A stretch of 64,000 bases of DNA from Strongylocentrotus droebachiensis (Eukaryota > Echinodermata > Echinoidea > Camarodonta > Strongylocentrotidae): NCBI GenBank assembly GCA_035222895.1, contig JAVYIG010001614.1, positions 62,001-126,000 on the forward strand. The letters are read 5' to 3'. The position numbers and the translations under genes are program-made. The notes beneath the pieces are model-generated. The model had not been told where the DNA came from and did not search any database. It worked only from the letters and a program-made list of their open reading frames with translations. The stretch's first letter is position 1, and every line of letters begins with the position of its first letter. This document shows positions 54,701 through 62,388 of the stretch, piece by piece.

Positions 54701-56638
54701 TATCTTTGCCAAGTCCTGGCTGATAACATAAGTCGAGGCAGATAGTTTTATCTTTGTCAAGTCGAGATTTAATATTGTCTTTGTCACGTCGAGGCAAATA
54801 ATATTGTCTTTGTCAAGTCAAGGCAGATAAATTTATTCTGTCAAATACCTCATTTCGAAAAAATCGCGATGTTTCGGGCACACTTGTGCCGAAACATCAC
54901 CAACTGAAAAGCTCAGTGATGTTTTGGCGTGTTTTGGTTGGTAATGGGCATGCGCGGCACTCCGATGCAAAAAATCTTCTTCGACCAGCTGTTTTTATGC
55001 TGTGGCTGCTGCAGTCCAGTGAACCCGATTGTTGCAGCAATTCTTTGTTTCTTTCGTTCTATCATCCTTTTCCTACCATTCCTTATTTAATTCTTTGTTT
55101 TTCCATCCTTCATCTTCTTTTCTAATCCTTCCATTATATATTCGTTATCATTTTTGCTTTATGTCTTTCCATATGTTATTCTTTGTTTCTTCCTTCTTTT
55201 ACCTTCTTTTATTTTATTCTTTGTTTCTTCCTCCTATCACCTTCTCTCATGTTATTCTCTGTTTTTATCATTCTATCACTTTCTCTTTCTGTCTTTCCTT
55301 ACGTTATTCTTTGTTTTCTTCCTTTTATCACCTCCTCTCATGGTAATCTTTATTTTTATCGTTCTATCATTTTCTTCAACGACGACAGCTAGCCCCGCTC
55401 CTAAAGTCACGTGACCTTACATCGCGATGTTTTAGCTGCAAGCGTTTATACTAGCCCAACACGCCAAAACTAGCCAAAAAATCACACTTTGGTTTGAAAT
55501 GTTTCAGGCTTGGCATTTTTGCCGGTAAAGCGTAGTTGCCTTGGTTACATCACTGTAACATCGCGGTCAGGCTCCGGCTTTGGCATTTTTGGCGTGTTTG
55601 GATGCAAGTGTAAATGGCCCTAACTTTTTTGGAAAAGCAATTTGATAGGGTTTGCTCAAACACTAATGAAAATGTTGTTGAAGTGACAAAGTAGTTAGTA
55701 GTAATTGTACTAAGGAGAATAAAGAGTCAACAAATGATAATTGTGCATTTAAAAAATATGATATCGGTCATTTCAAATCACTAAGAAAATCTCAGATCTT
55801 GTTCATAATAGTTTGATAAATCAAATTTAAAAAGGTCCTTTCAACTTTAAATTCTACAATGACGGAGTTAGCGCACCTTACCCCTGTATTAATGGAGCGA
55901 ATTGTTATTAACAGAGAATGGACATGTGTGCTAAATCTCTCACAGTGGATATGATCACTCATAGCGGAAGCTCTTACTGAAGATTACTTCAATGACTACA
56001 CATCCTCATCTTATAGTGCTTAGAGACGGTATTTCGTATTAAGCGCTAAACAAATCCAAATTATTATGATTATTATCAATAAGGTATTTTCCTTTTAATT
56101 TTCGTGCACTAGTTATTTGCATGCATAATGCGTATTTTGAGACTACGATGTAAAATCATCGTAAAGTATTAAGTGAAAATGAAACAGTTTATTTGAGTGC
56201 AAACTTCTTCTTCCATTCTTGACAATCGCTGTTAAATGAAGATTGAATTTCTGCTACCTATACGAATTAATATTGTTTAACATTTTTTCAAGATAATATT
56301 TAAAGTGCGAAATATACAACAACATTTTTTAGTTGAAGGTAAGCTCAAAAGCACTTAGTTTTGTTTGTTGTACTAAAAACACAGTGGTATTAGTGTGTGA
56401 AAGCTATGCTAATTCCAGTCAATCTTTCGGTTGTATTTTTTTTCTTAGATGATTCTTTCTGTGGATTCCACATCATAAAGGATCCTAAAAACGAGGTGAA
56501 GTTGACAGAAATTATCGGGAAAGGTGGCTTTGCTGAGGTTTGGAAGGGCCAATGGAGAGGTACACCTGTTGCAGTCAAGCTCTTTAACAGGGAGGGAAGT
56601 CAAGTTTCTGAAGTTGAGCATGAGGTTGCAATCCATAA
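41538..56638 (+). CDS. Death-domain/TKL protein kinase gene with four repeated linker exons (partial)
   Basis: Recognised exons: 41538-41842 (death domain), 44454-44540 (A), 45865-45957 (B), 51134-51220 (C), 52941-53033 (D) and 56449-56638 (kinase N-lobe). The death-domain exon ends in phase 1, A-D are each phase 1-1, and the kinase exon enters in phase 1 and leaves in phase 2. Any number of A-D can therefore be joined without breaking the frame. An N-terminal death domain, a Ser/Thr/Pro-rich linker and a TKL kinase is the IRAK/Pelle order. Such kinases bind adaptors through the death domain and phosphorylate themselves and partners in Toll/IL-1-type signalling. That pathway assignment is inference. 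The rest of the kinase domain (HRD, DFG) was not found before 64000, and any exon 5' of 41538 is unknown. The introns are packed with repeats, including the mariner-like and PIF-type MITEs. Confidence 0.72.
42090..42165 (+). mobile_element. SINE/L2-type 3' tail, copy in the exon-block ancestor
   Basis: ttagagacggtatttcgtat, then taagcgctgaataaatcc and an ATTATT-rich end. Near-identical tails occur at 46308-46380, 51565-51632 and 56018-56088, once per duplicated block, so the insertion predates the block duplications. The 5' part of the SINE probably extends back towards 42030. Confidence 0.6.
42166..43141. other. Intron sequence: partial diverged copy of the duplicated block
   Basis: 42166-42640 aligns in order with 44640-44960 and 51630-52100 (gcagaat, gtcattatcctgta, aaagtgcatgattt, cttttgacttgca, gaataaacacaaaaccga). 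It therefore represents a fifth, older block, in which I saw no linker exon. The remainder is AT-rich without features. Confidence 0.6.
43142..43260. mobile_element. Truncated hAT-like MITE end
   Basis: Begins cagtggcgaactcaggattt and has two G-runs (about 43158-43174 and 43220-43231) separated by agccagccgctgaataaacg. The layout matches the interior of the hAT-type MITE at 31110-31618. No right end was found. Confidence 0.5.
43434..43577. mobile_element. 144-bp MITE with inverted ends
   Basis: aaagcctcggtcacaaa at the left and, on the other strand of the right end, aaagctatggtcacaaa. The interior is rich in acgaacg/cgttcgt, mostly in inverted arrangement. The ends resemble those of the Harbinger element at 59307 (CCTCAGTCACA), so a PIF/Harbinger relation is likely. 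Confidence 0.65.
44454..44540 (+). CDS. Repeated linker exon A (29 codons)
   Basis: Borders are ctccccag and TCAG|gtaatc. Translation after the split first codon: LEKFNIPVPSDEETLVDTPE, then SLPSCSRS. It is the most divergent at its 5' end. The 3' half is identical to exon C. Confidence 0.7.
45865..45957 (+). CDS. Repeated linker exon B (31 codons)
   Basis: Borders are gtctccag and TCAG|gtatag. It reads LQNIIIPVPSDEETSVDTPE, then SLPFPSCGRS. It is six bases longer than A and C, with FP inserted and Gly for Ser, the same form as D. Confidence 0.7.
46554..46808. mobile_element. Inverted-repeat MITE in the kinase-gene intron
   Basis: The left end taccggcggtttttggggga and the right end tcccccaaaacaggta are inverted repeats that continue as ...gatcacgcaatca / cactcatcgcgcgatc. 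No flanking duplication is resolved. The right-end sequence also occurs at about 19535-19580 and, inverted, at about 43383-43415. Confidence 0.6.
47049..47771. mobile_element. PIF/Harbinger-type MITE with TAA duplication and strong palindromes
   Basis: TAA lies at 47046-47048 and 47772-47774. The ends are taccccattcacagtggt (left) and accactgtgaatggggta (right), an 18-base perfect inverted repeat. Inside, the palindrome cagcagcggga/tcccgctgctg occurs twice near the left end (about 47080-47110 and 47215-47245). Related gctgctgcagcggga elements lie near the right end (about 47660). A 3-base TAA duplication indicates the PIF/Harbinger superfamily. It is non-coding. Confidence 0.88.
48049..48245 (-). 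repeat. C-run/G-run bracketed dispersed repeat, copy 3 (inverted)
   Basis: Same unit as 4663-4888, in reverse orientation. It carries gcatgcgtgttaccaagatg, tgtccggtaaaagggtactt, accggacttagggggtgttt and ctaaataacactgatg, with a long C-run and a G-run at the ends. Confidence 0.8.
48555..48770. other. G-run rich DNA
   Basis: G-runs at about 48586-48606 and 48668-48678, next to the satellite array. No gene is seen. Confidence 0.5.
48770..49370 (+). repeat. ~95-bp satellite, six units
   Basis: The marker ggtcagatgagcatcc (or a close variant) begins at 48864, 48959, 49059, 49153, 49248 and 49342, giving periods of 94-100 bases. Each unit also has gggggcagagcccccggaag and aggggttttaggtatttaat. 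The array is followed by taccttatttgtgatattgg, also found next to the shorter array at 33400-33800. Confidence 0.9.
49371..50569. other. Kinase-gene intron with repeats
   Basis: Contains the second copy of the tagtcccatatacatctttc repeat (about 49630-49830), a G-run at about 49849, C-runs at about 50060-50074 and 50427-50437, and a short inverted arrangement around 50340-50450. No exon is recognised. Confidence 0.5.
51134..51220 (+). CDS. Repeated linker exon C (29 codons)
   Basis: Borders are gtctccag and TCAG|gtaatc. It reads LQNIIIPVPSDEETLVDTPE, then SLPSCSRS. The 3' half and donor match A, the 5' half matches B and D. Confidence 0.7.
52941..53033 (+). CDS. Repeated linker exon D (31 codons)
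   Basis: Borders are gtctccag and TCAG|gtatag. It reads LQNIIIPVPSDEETPVDTPE, then SLPFPSCGRS. It differs from B by a single residue (Pro for Ser). A mariner-like MITE lies about 130 bases downstream in the following intron. Confidence 0.7.
53162..53727. mobile_element. Mariner/Tc1-like MITE with TA duplication
   Basis: TA lies at 53160-53161 and 53728-53729. The inverted ends begin CAGTGCGTCCCAGAAAA, are 29 bases long and have one mismatch. The 566-base interior has no transposase frame. Comparison with the related blocks at 46040-46110 and 51310-51370 shows uninterrupted sites. A damaged copy lies in the caspase intron at 14945-15399. TA duplication and CAGTG ends fit the mariner/Tc1 superfamily. 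Confidence 0.88.
53935..54000 (+). repeat. CTT/CTTC-rich microsatellite
   Basis: Interrupted ttc/tct repeats following a copy of the duplicated-block tail. Serine-rich frames here are artefacts. Confidence 0.8.
54010..54840 (+). repeat. Minisatellite (caagtcgaggcagataatat) split by a retroelement 3' end
   Basis: Units of about 33-45 bases built on caagtcgaggcagata and attatctttgt occur at 54010-54115 and again at 54618-54840. Between them lies about 500 bases ending in aataaaattgaattgaattg (54593-54618), a LINE/SINE-type tandem tail. A retroelement therefore inserted into the array. No coding segment is recognised in the insertion. Confidence 0.75.
54870..55625. repeat. Hairpin plus pyrimidine-rich tandem repeat region
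   Basis: A near-perfect inverted repeat atgtttcgggcaca/tgtgccgaaacat lies at about 54878-54906. It is followed by CT-rich sequence (about 55040-55380) with several loose 50-60-base units containing ttattctttgtttctt. Near 55430-55610 the motifs catcgcggt, aacacgccaaaac and ttttggcgtgtttgg occur in both orientations, echoing 54870-54950. The whole may be one decayed DNA transposon. Confidence 0.45.
55626..56448. other. Kinase-gene intron
   Basis: AT-rich. 56018-56190 is a further copy of the SINE tail and adjacent sequence of the duplicated blocks (cttagagacggtatttcgta then taaaatcatcgtaaagtatt). No linker exon accompanies it. Confidence 0.6.
56449..56638 (+). CDS. First kinase-domain exon (glycine loop and VAVK lysine)
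   Basis: Acceptor tttttttcttag, donor CATAA|gtatgc. After DDSFCGFHIIKDPKNEVKL it encodes TEIIGKGGFAEVWKGQW (the ATP-binding glycine loop GxGxFAxV), GTPVAVKLF (the invariant lysine) and SEVEHEVAIHK, which includes a candidate alpha-C glutamate. The W-K-G-x-W-x-G-T-x-V-A-V-K pattern is typical of the TKL group (IRAK, RIPK, MLK-like). The remaining kinase exons are not identified. Confidence 0.82.
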
Positions 56639-57410
56639 GTATGCTATTCTATCTTCTTTACCAACCTCATATTATATCACTTCCCAATCATGTACTGTGA
56701 ATTCCCTTGGTCACACGGATGGGAAGAGGGAGAAATTCATTCCTTTACTTCAGGCCTCGACCACGGAGAAAGATAGATTAGAATAACCACGACTCTTGGC
56801 AAATAGAGCATGTCATTAGATATAAGCCCATGAAATTTCATACCTGTTGATGGGGTAGGAGTTATAGATATTATCAGTTTAGTTTGAATAATCTGTACAA
56901 ACTTTAGCCTTACATTTAAACAAACTAAATGATAAAAGTTGTCAGGGTTTCATTTCGAAAGTAACGCATATTCATCATGTTACAAGCAAATATAATTGTG
57001 TAAATTATCATGACAAATGGAATCGAACATGGTATCATTCTTAAATGCCCCCTGAAGTCAAATTATTTTCTTTCCTTATGTAGAAAATTTGCATACCATT
57101 TATTTGTGTAATTTTAATTTTGTTACTATAAGAGATTAATTAGTTACAGTGATTTTCCTTGATTAATTATATGATTTCCCACGCTACAAAGCCCCGCTTT
57201 CAAAAATTGCCCCAAACTCTGCGAACTCGAAAATCACGTGACCCTACATTATCGCCATACTTTGTGCATGTACACATACAGCGATCCTTTATCCGCGAAA
57301 GTTGTTGCTCTATTGCGTTTACGTAATATAGCGTGACCAGTCTTCTTTTGTTCGCGAGCAGTTTCGAAAGTTCTTCAGCAAGTTCGCAAATTTATAGTTT
57401 ATTTTCAAAA
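56639..57410. other. Downstream of the kinase exon, no further exon recognised
   Basis: AT-rich. I looked for kinase subdomains III-VII in all frames by eye and found none. Confidence 0.4.
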
Positions 57411-57560
57411 TGCAGTCGAGATGTGTATCGTCGGGAAAGTCAGGAAAGCGTAAGCCTTCACATTTTCCCTAAAGATCCAAATTTAAGGAGAGTATGGGCG
57501 TATAAAGTGAATTTAACGAGAGCAAGTTGAAACGGACCGAGTGTGGTGCGTGGTGTAGTG
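57411..57560 (+). pseudogene. THAP-domain-like N-terminal fragment, frameshifted
   Basis: From the ATG at 57411 the frame reads MQSRCVSSGKSGKRKPSHFP and then stops. A second frame reads ESVSLHIFPKDPNLRRVWAY and KVNLTRAS and stops. Together they resemble the start of a THAP zinc finger (M...C..., sxHxFPkdpxLRxxW), broken by an indel around 57450. THAP domains bind DNA and occur in P-element-type transposases and host proteins. The fragment is probably a transposon relic. Confidence 0.45.
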
Positions 57561-58140
57561 AGCAGGTGTGTAAAATAGCATGCATTAGCTCTAATGAAAA
57601 CAATAATATTCTCTCTCTGTACGCTGTTATCTCTAATGTACTTTGAAGGATATGCTTGAAAAAGGTTTCGAAACAAACAGCAAACAGAAACGAGAAATTT
57701 AATTCGTCATTGAAACGAATTAGGTGGTCTGTTATTTAATCTGAATAAATGGAAGACTATAAACATCTTTCATGGAAAGTAGAATCATATATATATATAT
57801 GGGACGAATTGATGTTGCAGTATACATTGATGATCATGATGATGGTGATAGGGATACTGACGATGAGCATAAGGATAATAGTAAAGAGGACATTTATGAC
57901 AGGGAAAATGATGAGGATAATGATAGTAATCATGCTGATTTAAAAGTCATGTTGATATTATAGGTGATAATGATAATAATTATGAAGATGATGATTATGC
58001 AATAACAATGAATACACCTGTTTATCAATGTATTTCAATTCATGTCTCTCAATGTAAACATGGTAGGGGTAAAATATGAATACAAAGGGCAAATGGAAGA
58101 GCTAGAGAAAATTAAGGAACATCCGAAGACATAAAAGAGG
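57561..58140. other. Intergenic DNA, no recognised gene
   Basis: AT-rich, with a GAT/ATGATG-rich low-complexity stretch at about 57820-58005. No gene is recognised. Confidence 0.5.
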
Positions 58141-58420
58141 GAGAACGAGAGCCAGAGGCGGGAAAGGGAAAGGGTGAGAGAGCAGAGAAAGAGAGAAGCA
58201 GAGACAGAGAGAGACAGAGCAAGAACAAAAGAGGGAGGCAGAGCAAGAGAGGGAGAGGGAGACAAAAGAGATGAAGAGGGTGAAACAGTAGAGAGAGAGA
58301 GAGAGAGAGAGATGCAGATACAAAGCAAGAGAAGGAAGGGGGCAGACCAAGAGAGGGGAAGGAAAATAGAGCAAGAGAGAGAGGAGAGAGAGAGAAAGAG
58401 AAAGAGAGATGCAATGGAGA
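58140..58420 (+). repeat. GA-rich low-complexity tract
   Basis: Interrupted (GA)n and GAGAGAAAG sequence, including a pure run at about 58290-58312. Long open frames on both strands here (Glu/Arg-rich or Ser/Leu-rich) are composition artefacts. Confidence 0.9.
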
Positions 58421-58779
58421 ACGATGTATTCAATATTTTCAGCATAAACAGATTGAATGTAGAGAAAGAGAGAAGTATAGACATGTAAACAATTCTATAC
58501 CAGTGGGAGAGACGTAAACATTGCATATATACCTGAGCTGAATAACTGGAAAAATATAAACGTCTGGGAAGGAGACTGGCGTCATAGAAATACATGTAGA
58601 ACGATTTGATATTGTAGCAGACTTAGGATATTAACCCTTTATAGGTTTAATACACGACAAGGAATCCGATTTCCTATATGGTTGTACGCAAATTATGGAC
58701 ATTCCTCTCACATAGATATAACACGCAACATTAGACATTTTATTAAATTTGTTGTGATTGTATATGATATGTTATAATT

Positions 58780-58925
58780 TTCGAAGAAGGTAATACAATC
58801 AAATATAAAACAACAGCAATAAAAAAAATATTTAAAAAAATGACCAATCGGGAATCGAACGTGGATCGCTGGAATAGGAGGCAAGTGCTTCAACCCAAAT
58901 ACCAAAATATTTATCATAGACTTAA
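58780..58925 (-). mobile_element. tRNA-derived SINE
   Basis: On the minus strand, tgaagcacttgcctcctatt is followed by ccagcgatccacgttcgattcccg. This is a tRNA-like anticodon-arm region and a B box (gttcgattccc), as in Pol III-transcribed SINEs. An AT-rich 3' part follows. The acceptor stem is not conserved, so a functional tRNA is unlikely. Confidence 0.55.
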
Positions 58926-58994
58926 CATGCAAAGCTGACAAACTTCCCTGGCATAGTCGCAATTTCAACTTCTAATTGACATAATCCCTACATA

Positions 58995-58995
58995 T

Positions 58996-59041
<46 letters not shown>
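58995..59041 (+). repeat. (TTTA)n microsatellite
   Basis: About eleven uninterrupted TTTA units. Confidence 0.97.
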
Positions 59042-59042
<1 letters not shown>

Positions 59043-59306
59043 TAATCTATTGACAGGGTAGCCCATTCACCAATCAGTAGTGGTTTTCCATGGGGCAATC
59101 GTCGATGACAGACCGCCTATTATTCACGGCTGATAAAAGAGGAAACGACAAACCGTTCAATTTACGCATTTTCCGTGGCTTTTATTTAACATGGGATTCT
59201 GTCGTTTCTACATGTTTCATTTTACCATGGCGGCACATGAATTCACGCCAATATTATAATTGAATTACACACAGATTTGAGTATCTAAACCAGTAACAGA
59301 ACTATT

Positions 59307-61720
59307 CCTCAGTCACACCTTTGCGTATTTGGCTTGCGTATTGCTGCGTATTACCCGAACGCAGACAAAGGCAGTCATACCCAACAACGCGCAATAAAAC
59401 GTGCTCACTACGTACACAATACGCAGACTAGCGCATGTGCCTGCGTTGGTCGCTCGCTAGTTTTAAAATTTTCTAAACTATCGCAAGCAAACGCAAGGTC
59501 AAATCGCATACGAGCGGATACGAGTGGCAACCAGTGAATACGAGCGACAGTGAGTGGCTTAGCGCAGGTAAACGCCGTCATACGCATGATTGCGCGTATT
59601 GTTACGCTGTTGCTTGCACATCGCTCGCAGCAGCAAGAAAACCCTGCGATTGCCGCTCGCTACACTGCGAGTCTAGCTCGTACGCCGTTCGCTTTAGCTC
59701 GCAGTCGCTGGTTGCCGCACGCTTTAGCTCGCTATTACTGCGAATAGTTGCCTATACGCTGCGTATAGGCAATATAAGGCGGGGCGCCTCACGGGTTGGA
59801 ATCATACCGCAGTCAACATTTGAAGAATATACAACTACTGAACAAGAAGATGCCGAAAGCCAAAGCGAAAAGGGGGGTGACGACGAGGACGAAACCAGTC
59901 AAGCCGCCTAGATCCCATCGCCCCCGCCGGCCCCGGAGTCACCCTCGCTGGGTGAACACGAGGAGACGAACGTGGCGAAGAAGCCGCGGAAAGACGTAGT
60001 CAACTTCTCAAATGACCAAGAGAAGGAGCTTGCCTATACCATGGTCCTAACGGTTGAAGGGGTTTGTCGGAAAGTGGTCAGCAGGCACTGAAATCGGTTG
60101 GTAAGAATGCAGAAAGCATTCTCCACCAATCTCCTTGCCCGGGCCGGTAGTTGTAAATTCTCTCTTGTCTATAGCCATAGCCCTCCTTTCGTATGGCTTC
60201 ATTAGCCATGTCGTCATGGTGAAGGTCACGTCTGTCACAAAGAAGTAGGGGTGTCTCCACCATCGTTGGACATTGGCTCTGGCAGAGGCACTCCAAGTGT
60301 TTCAGATTCAAGACGTTGTTTTAGTTCACACGAGTTGAAGAGCTCTGCATCAGAGGTTTCGTATCCGACATCTATCCACACAAATGTGTACTTGGCCTCG
60401 ACCAGGGCCATGAGTACAATAGAGTAGAAACCCTTGTAGTTGTAAAATATTGACCCAATATCCTCAGGGCACTTTATTTTAACATACTTGCCGTCCAAAG
60501 CGCCAAGATTTGAGGAGAATTCCAGCGGTCTTCGAAGCCCTGTGCGACTGCTTTTCATTCCTGTGGGCTGGTAGGTCACCTCACCAGCTCATCACCGTAT
60601 TCCTCCATGATGGCAGTGCATACCTCACGTACTATGAGTGAAATGGTATTGTGGGGGTACCCTGAAGCTATACATGAGTGTCTTGTAGCTGTCACCCTGG
60701 CCAGCTTTAGCACGGGCGAGAGGGCTTTCCTAAAGAAGGTGTCCCACTTATCCAGTCTTTCATGTAGTCTCTGCTGTAACTCTTTAAACATTTCAGGGGT
60801 TAGCCTCAAAACGTCCGTGAATGCCTCTTGGTCCTCGTCTTCCAGCTCCCTCATCAGTTGGTCGAATAGTCCCTGGTCCTTCCTCCGGTAGATCCATGAC
60901 CGCACCCAACAACTCCGAGGGATACTTCGTTGAAACAGCTCATTCAGCAGCTTCCCTTGCTCATAATCTTCATTCGCCTCTCTTCTTCCAGCTGAACCAA
61001 CAGCTTAAAGACCGTCAATACTACTGGGCCAAAAGGGATTAGACCACACAGCGAGGTCACTGACAGGTGGCTATCTCATTAACTCAGCTCTCAACTAACG
61101 TAAGAAAAAGAGGATCATGGGGGACCAACAGGCACCGATTGGGGAAGTTTTCTATATAGAGGGAGCTAGTAGCTACAAGTAGGACAGTGGGGCTTTAAGC
61201 TTTTGCAAAGCAGAGCTCTGCTGCAGGGCCATTATTGTCGTCAGATTTATGTTTCTTGTAGATGTAGAATCGTCAGAAGCTAAGATGTGTATGCCCAGTC
61301 CCGCAAAATGACTAGTATTTTTACATATGCCGCAGCCCGAACGAGCTGGTACGCTGTAGCGCGAACTGACACGCATCAGTACGAACAACAGACGAGCTAA
61401 AGCGAGCGAACACGCAACGAGACCAACTGGTGCGAGCGGCTAACGAACAGTAAACGACCAGCAAACGAGCTACATACGCAACATGGCGAGCAAACTGCGT
61501 ATTGAATCGTCCTGCTATGAGCAACAGCGAGCTTTAGCGTGGCATTAGGCAACCGTAGGCAGTCTTTGTACGAGCGGCATACGAGCTACCTACGAGCTAG
61601 ATACGCAATAGTGTGACTGCTACCTTCAAATTTGCTGCGTATTGCTGGGCACGGCTGCGTATTGAAATACCCCGCAGAGCGCAGCAATACGCAGCAACAT
61701 ACGCAAAGGTGTGACTGAGG
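59307..61720. mobile_element. PIF/Harbinger DNA transposon, 2.4 kb, decayed
   Basis: The left end cctcagtcacacctttgcgt (59307) is mirrored by acgcaaaggtgtgactgagg at the right end (to 61720). Subterminal regions (about 59330-59790 and 61330-61690) are dense in gcgtatt, acgcag and agctcgc motifs in opposite orientation, giving long imperfect inverted arms. The interior encodes a Harbinger-type DDE transposase on the minus strand. On the plus strand an acidic frame ending near 59911 and the phrase NFSNDQEKELA near 60000 might be a relic of the second Harbinger ORF. A flanking copy of the target sequence at about 62527 (attacacacaaatctgagta) supports the left border. The target duplication is not clear (ATT on both sides only if one base is ignored). 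Confidence 0.85.
60070..60990 (-). pseudogene. Harbinger-type (DDE_Tnp_4 family) transposase, frameshifted
   Basis: Minus strand. An N-terminal part around 60905-60576 reads RSWIYRRKDQGLFDQLMREL, LTPEMFKELQQRL and RVTATRHSCIASGYPHNTIS. After a frame change, the catalytic region reads NLGALDGKYVKIKCPEDIGS, FYNYKGFYSIVLMALVEAKY and WIDVGYETSDAELFNSCEL, with the first catalytic Asp in GALDGK and the second in VDVG-like WIDVG. A third frame near 60235-60075 has KREFTTTGPG, corresponding to the usual RxxNYRLSRAR block. At least two frame changes make it inactive. The enzyme would cut and join transposon ends at TWA targets. Confidence 0.88.
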
Positions 61721-62190
61721 CATTATAGCTGAAAAGTGAGGAATCATGTGAATAAATGTAATCTGCACCCCAAACATAAACCTTAAAATCAAAATATGTG
61801 AAATTCAATCATGTAGCCAGAGAAGGGTTAAACCACAGCTAGAAACCCCTTCTCGTAAACGAACATACGCAAAGGTGTGACTGAGGCATAAGCTGAAAAG
61901 TGAGGAATCATGTGAATAAATGTAATCTGCACCCCAAACATAAACCTTAATATCAAAATATGTGAAATTCAATCATGTAGCCAGAGAGGGGTTAAACCAC
62001 GGCTAGAAACCCCTTCTCGTAAACGAACATACGCAAAGATGTGACTGAGGCATAAGCTGAAAAGTGAGGAATCATGTGAATAAATGCAATCTGCACCCCA
62101 AACATAAACCTTAAAATCAAAATATGTGAAATCCAATCATGTAGCCAGAGAAGGGTTAAACCACGGCTAGAAACCCCTTCTCGTAAACGA
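61697..62190 (+). repeat. Three-unit ~165-bp tandem repeat containing the Harbinger right terminus
   Basis: Units start at 61697, 61863 and 62027 (periods 166 and 164). Each begins acatacgcaaaggtgtgact (the last ~24 bases of the transposon) and continues into flanking DNA (gctgaaaagtgaggaatcat, aaaccccttctcgtaaacga). Units 2 and 3 are nearly identical. Unit 1 differs by reading gcattatagctg instead of gcataagctg at the junction. Confidence 0.93.
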
Positions 62191-62193
62191 ATG

Positions 62194-62388
62194 TCCCCCC
62201 CCCCCCCTCCCCCACTCCGTGAACGGAGGGATTATGCGTGTTACCAAAAATGTCCGGTAAAGGGGTACTTTTCACGAACCAAAGTCCGGCTCGTACATAC
62301 ACAAAAAAGACTTTACACACCGGACTTAGGGGGTGTTTTCAAAAGGAGGGAACATGCATATGCGTACCCTAAATAACACTGAGTGGAG
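62194..62388 (-). repeat. C-run/G-run bracketed dispersed repeat, copy 4 (inverted)
   Basis: Same unit as 4663-4888, reversed. It has a C-run at about 62194-62207, then tgtccggtaaaggggtactt, accggacttagggggtgttt and ctaaataacactgagtgg. The far end lacks the long G-run. Confidence 0.8.

Noticed and set aside
58035-58595. 186-codon minus-strand and 104-codon plus-strand frames
   Set aside because: Low-complexity Ser/Leu and Glu/Arg products of a GA tract.
58780-58925. Functional tRNA gene on the minus strand
   Set aside because: The B box is good, but no acceptor stem pairs and the 3' side runs into AT-rich SINE-like sequence.
59534-59911. 125-codon plus-strand frame at the left arm of the Harbinger element
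   Set aside because: Mostly translation of subterminal GCGTATT/AGCTCGC repeats. Only the last ~35 acidic residues could belong to a former second ORF, too little to call.
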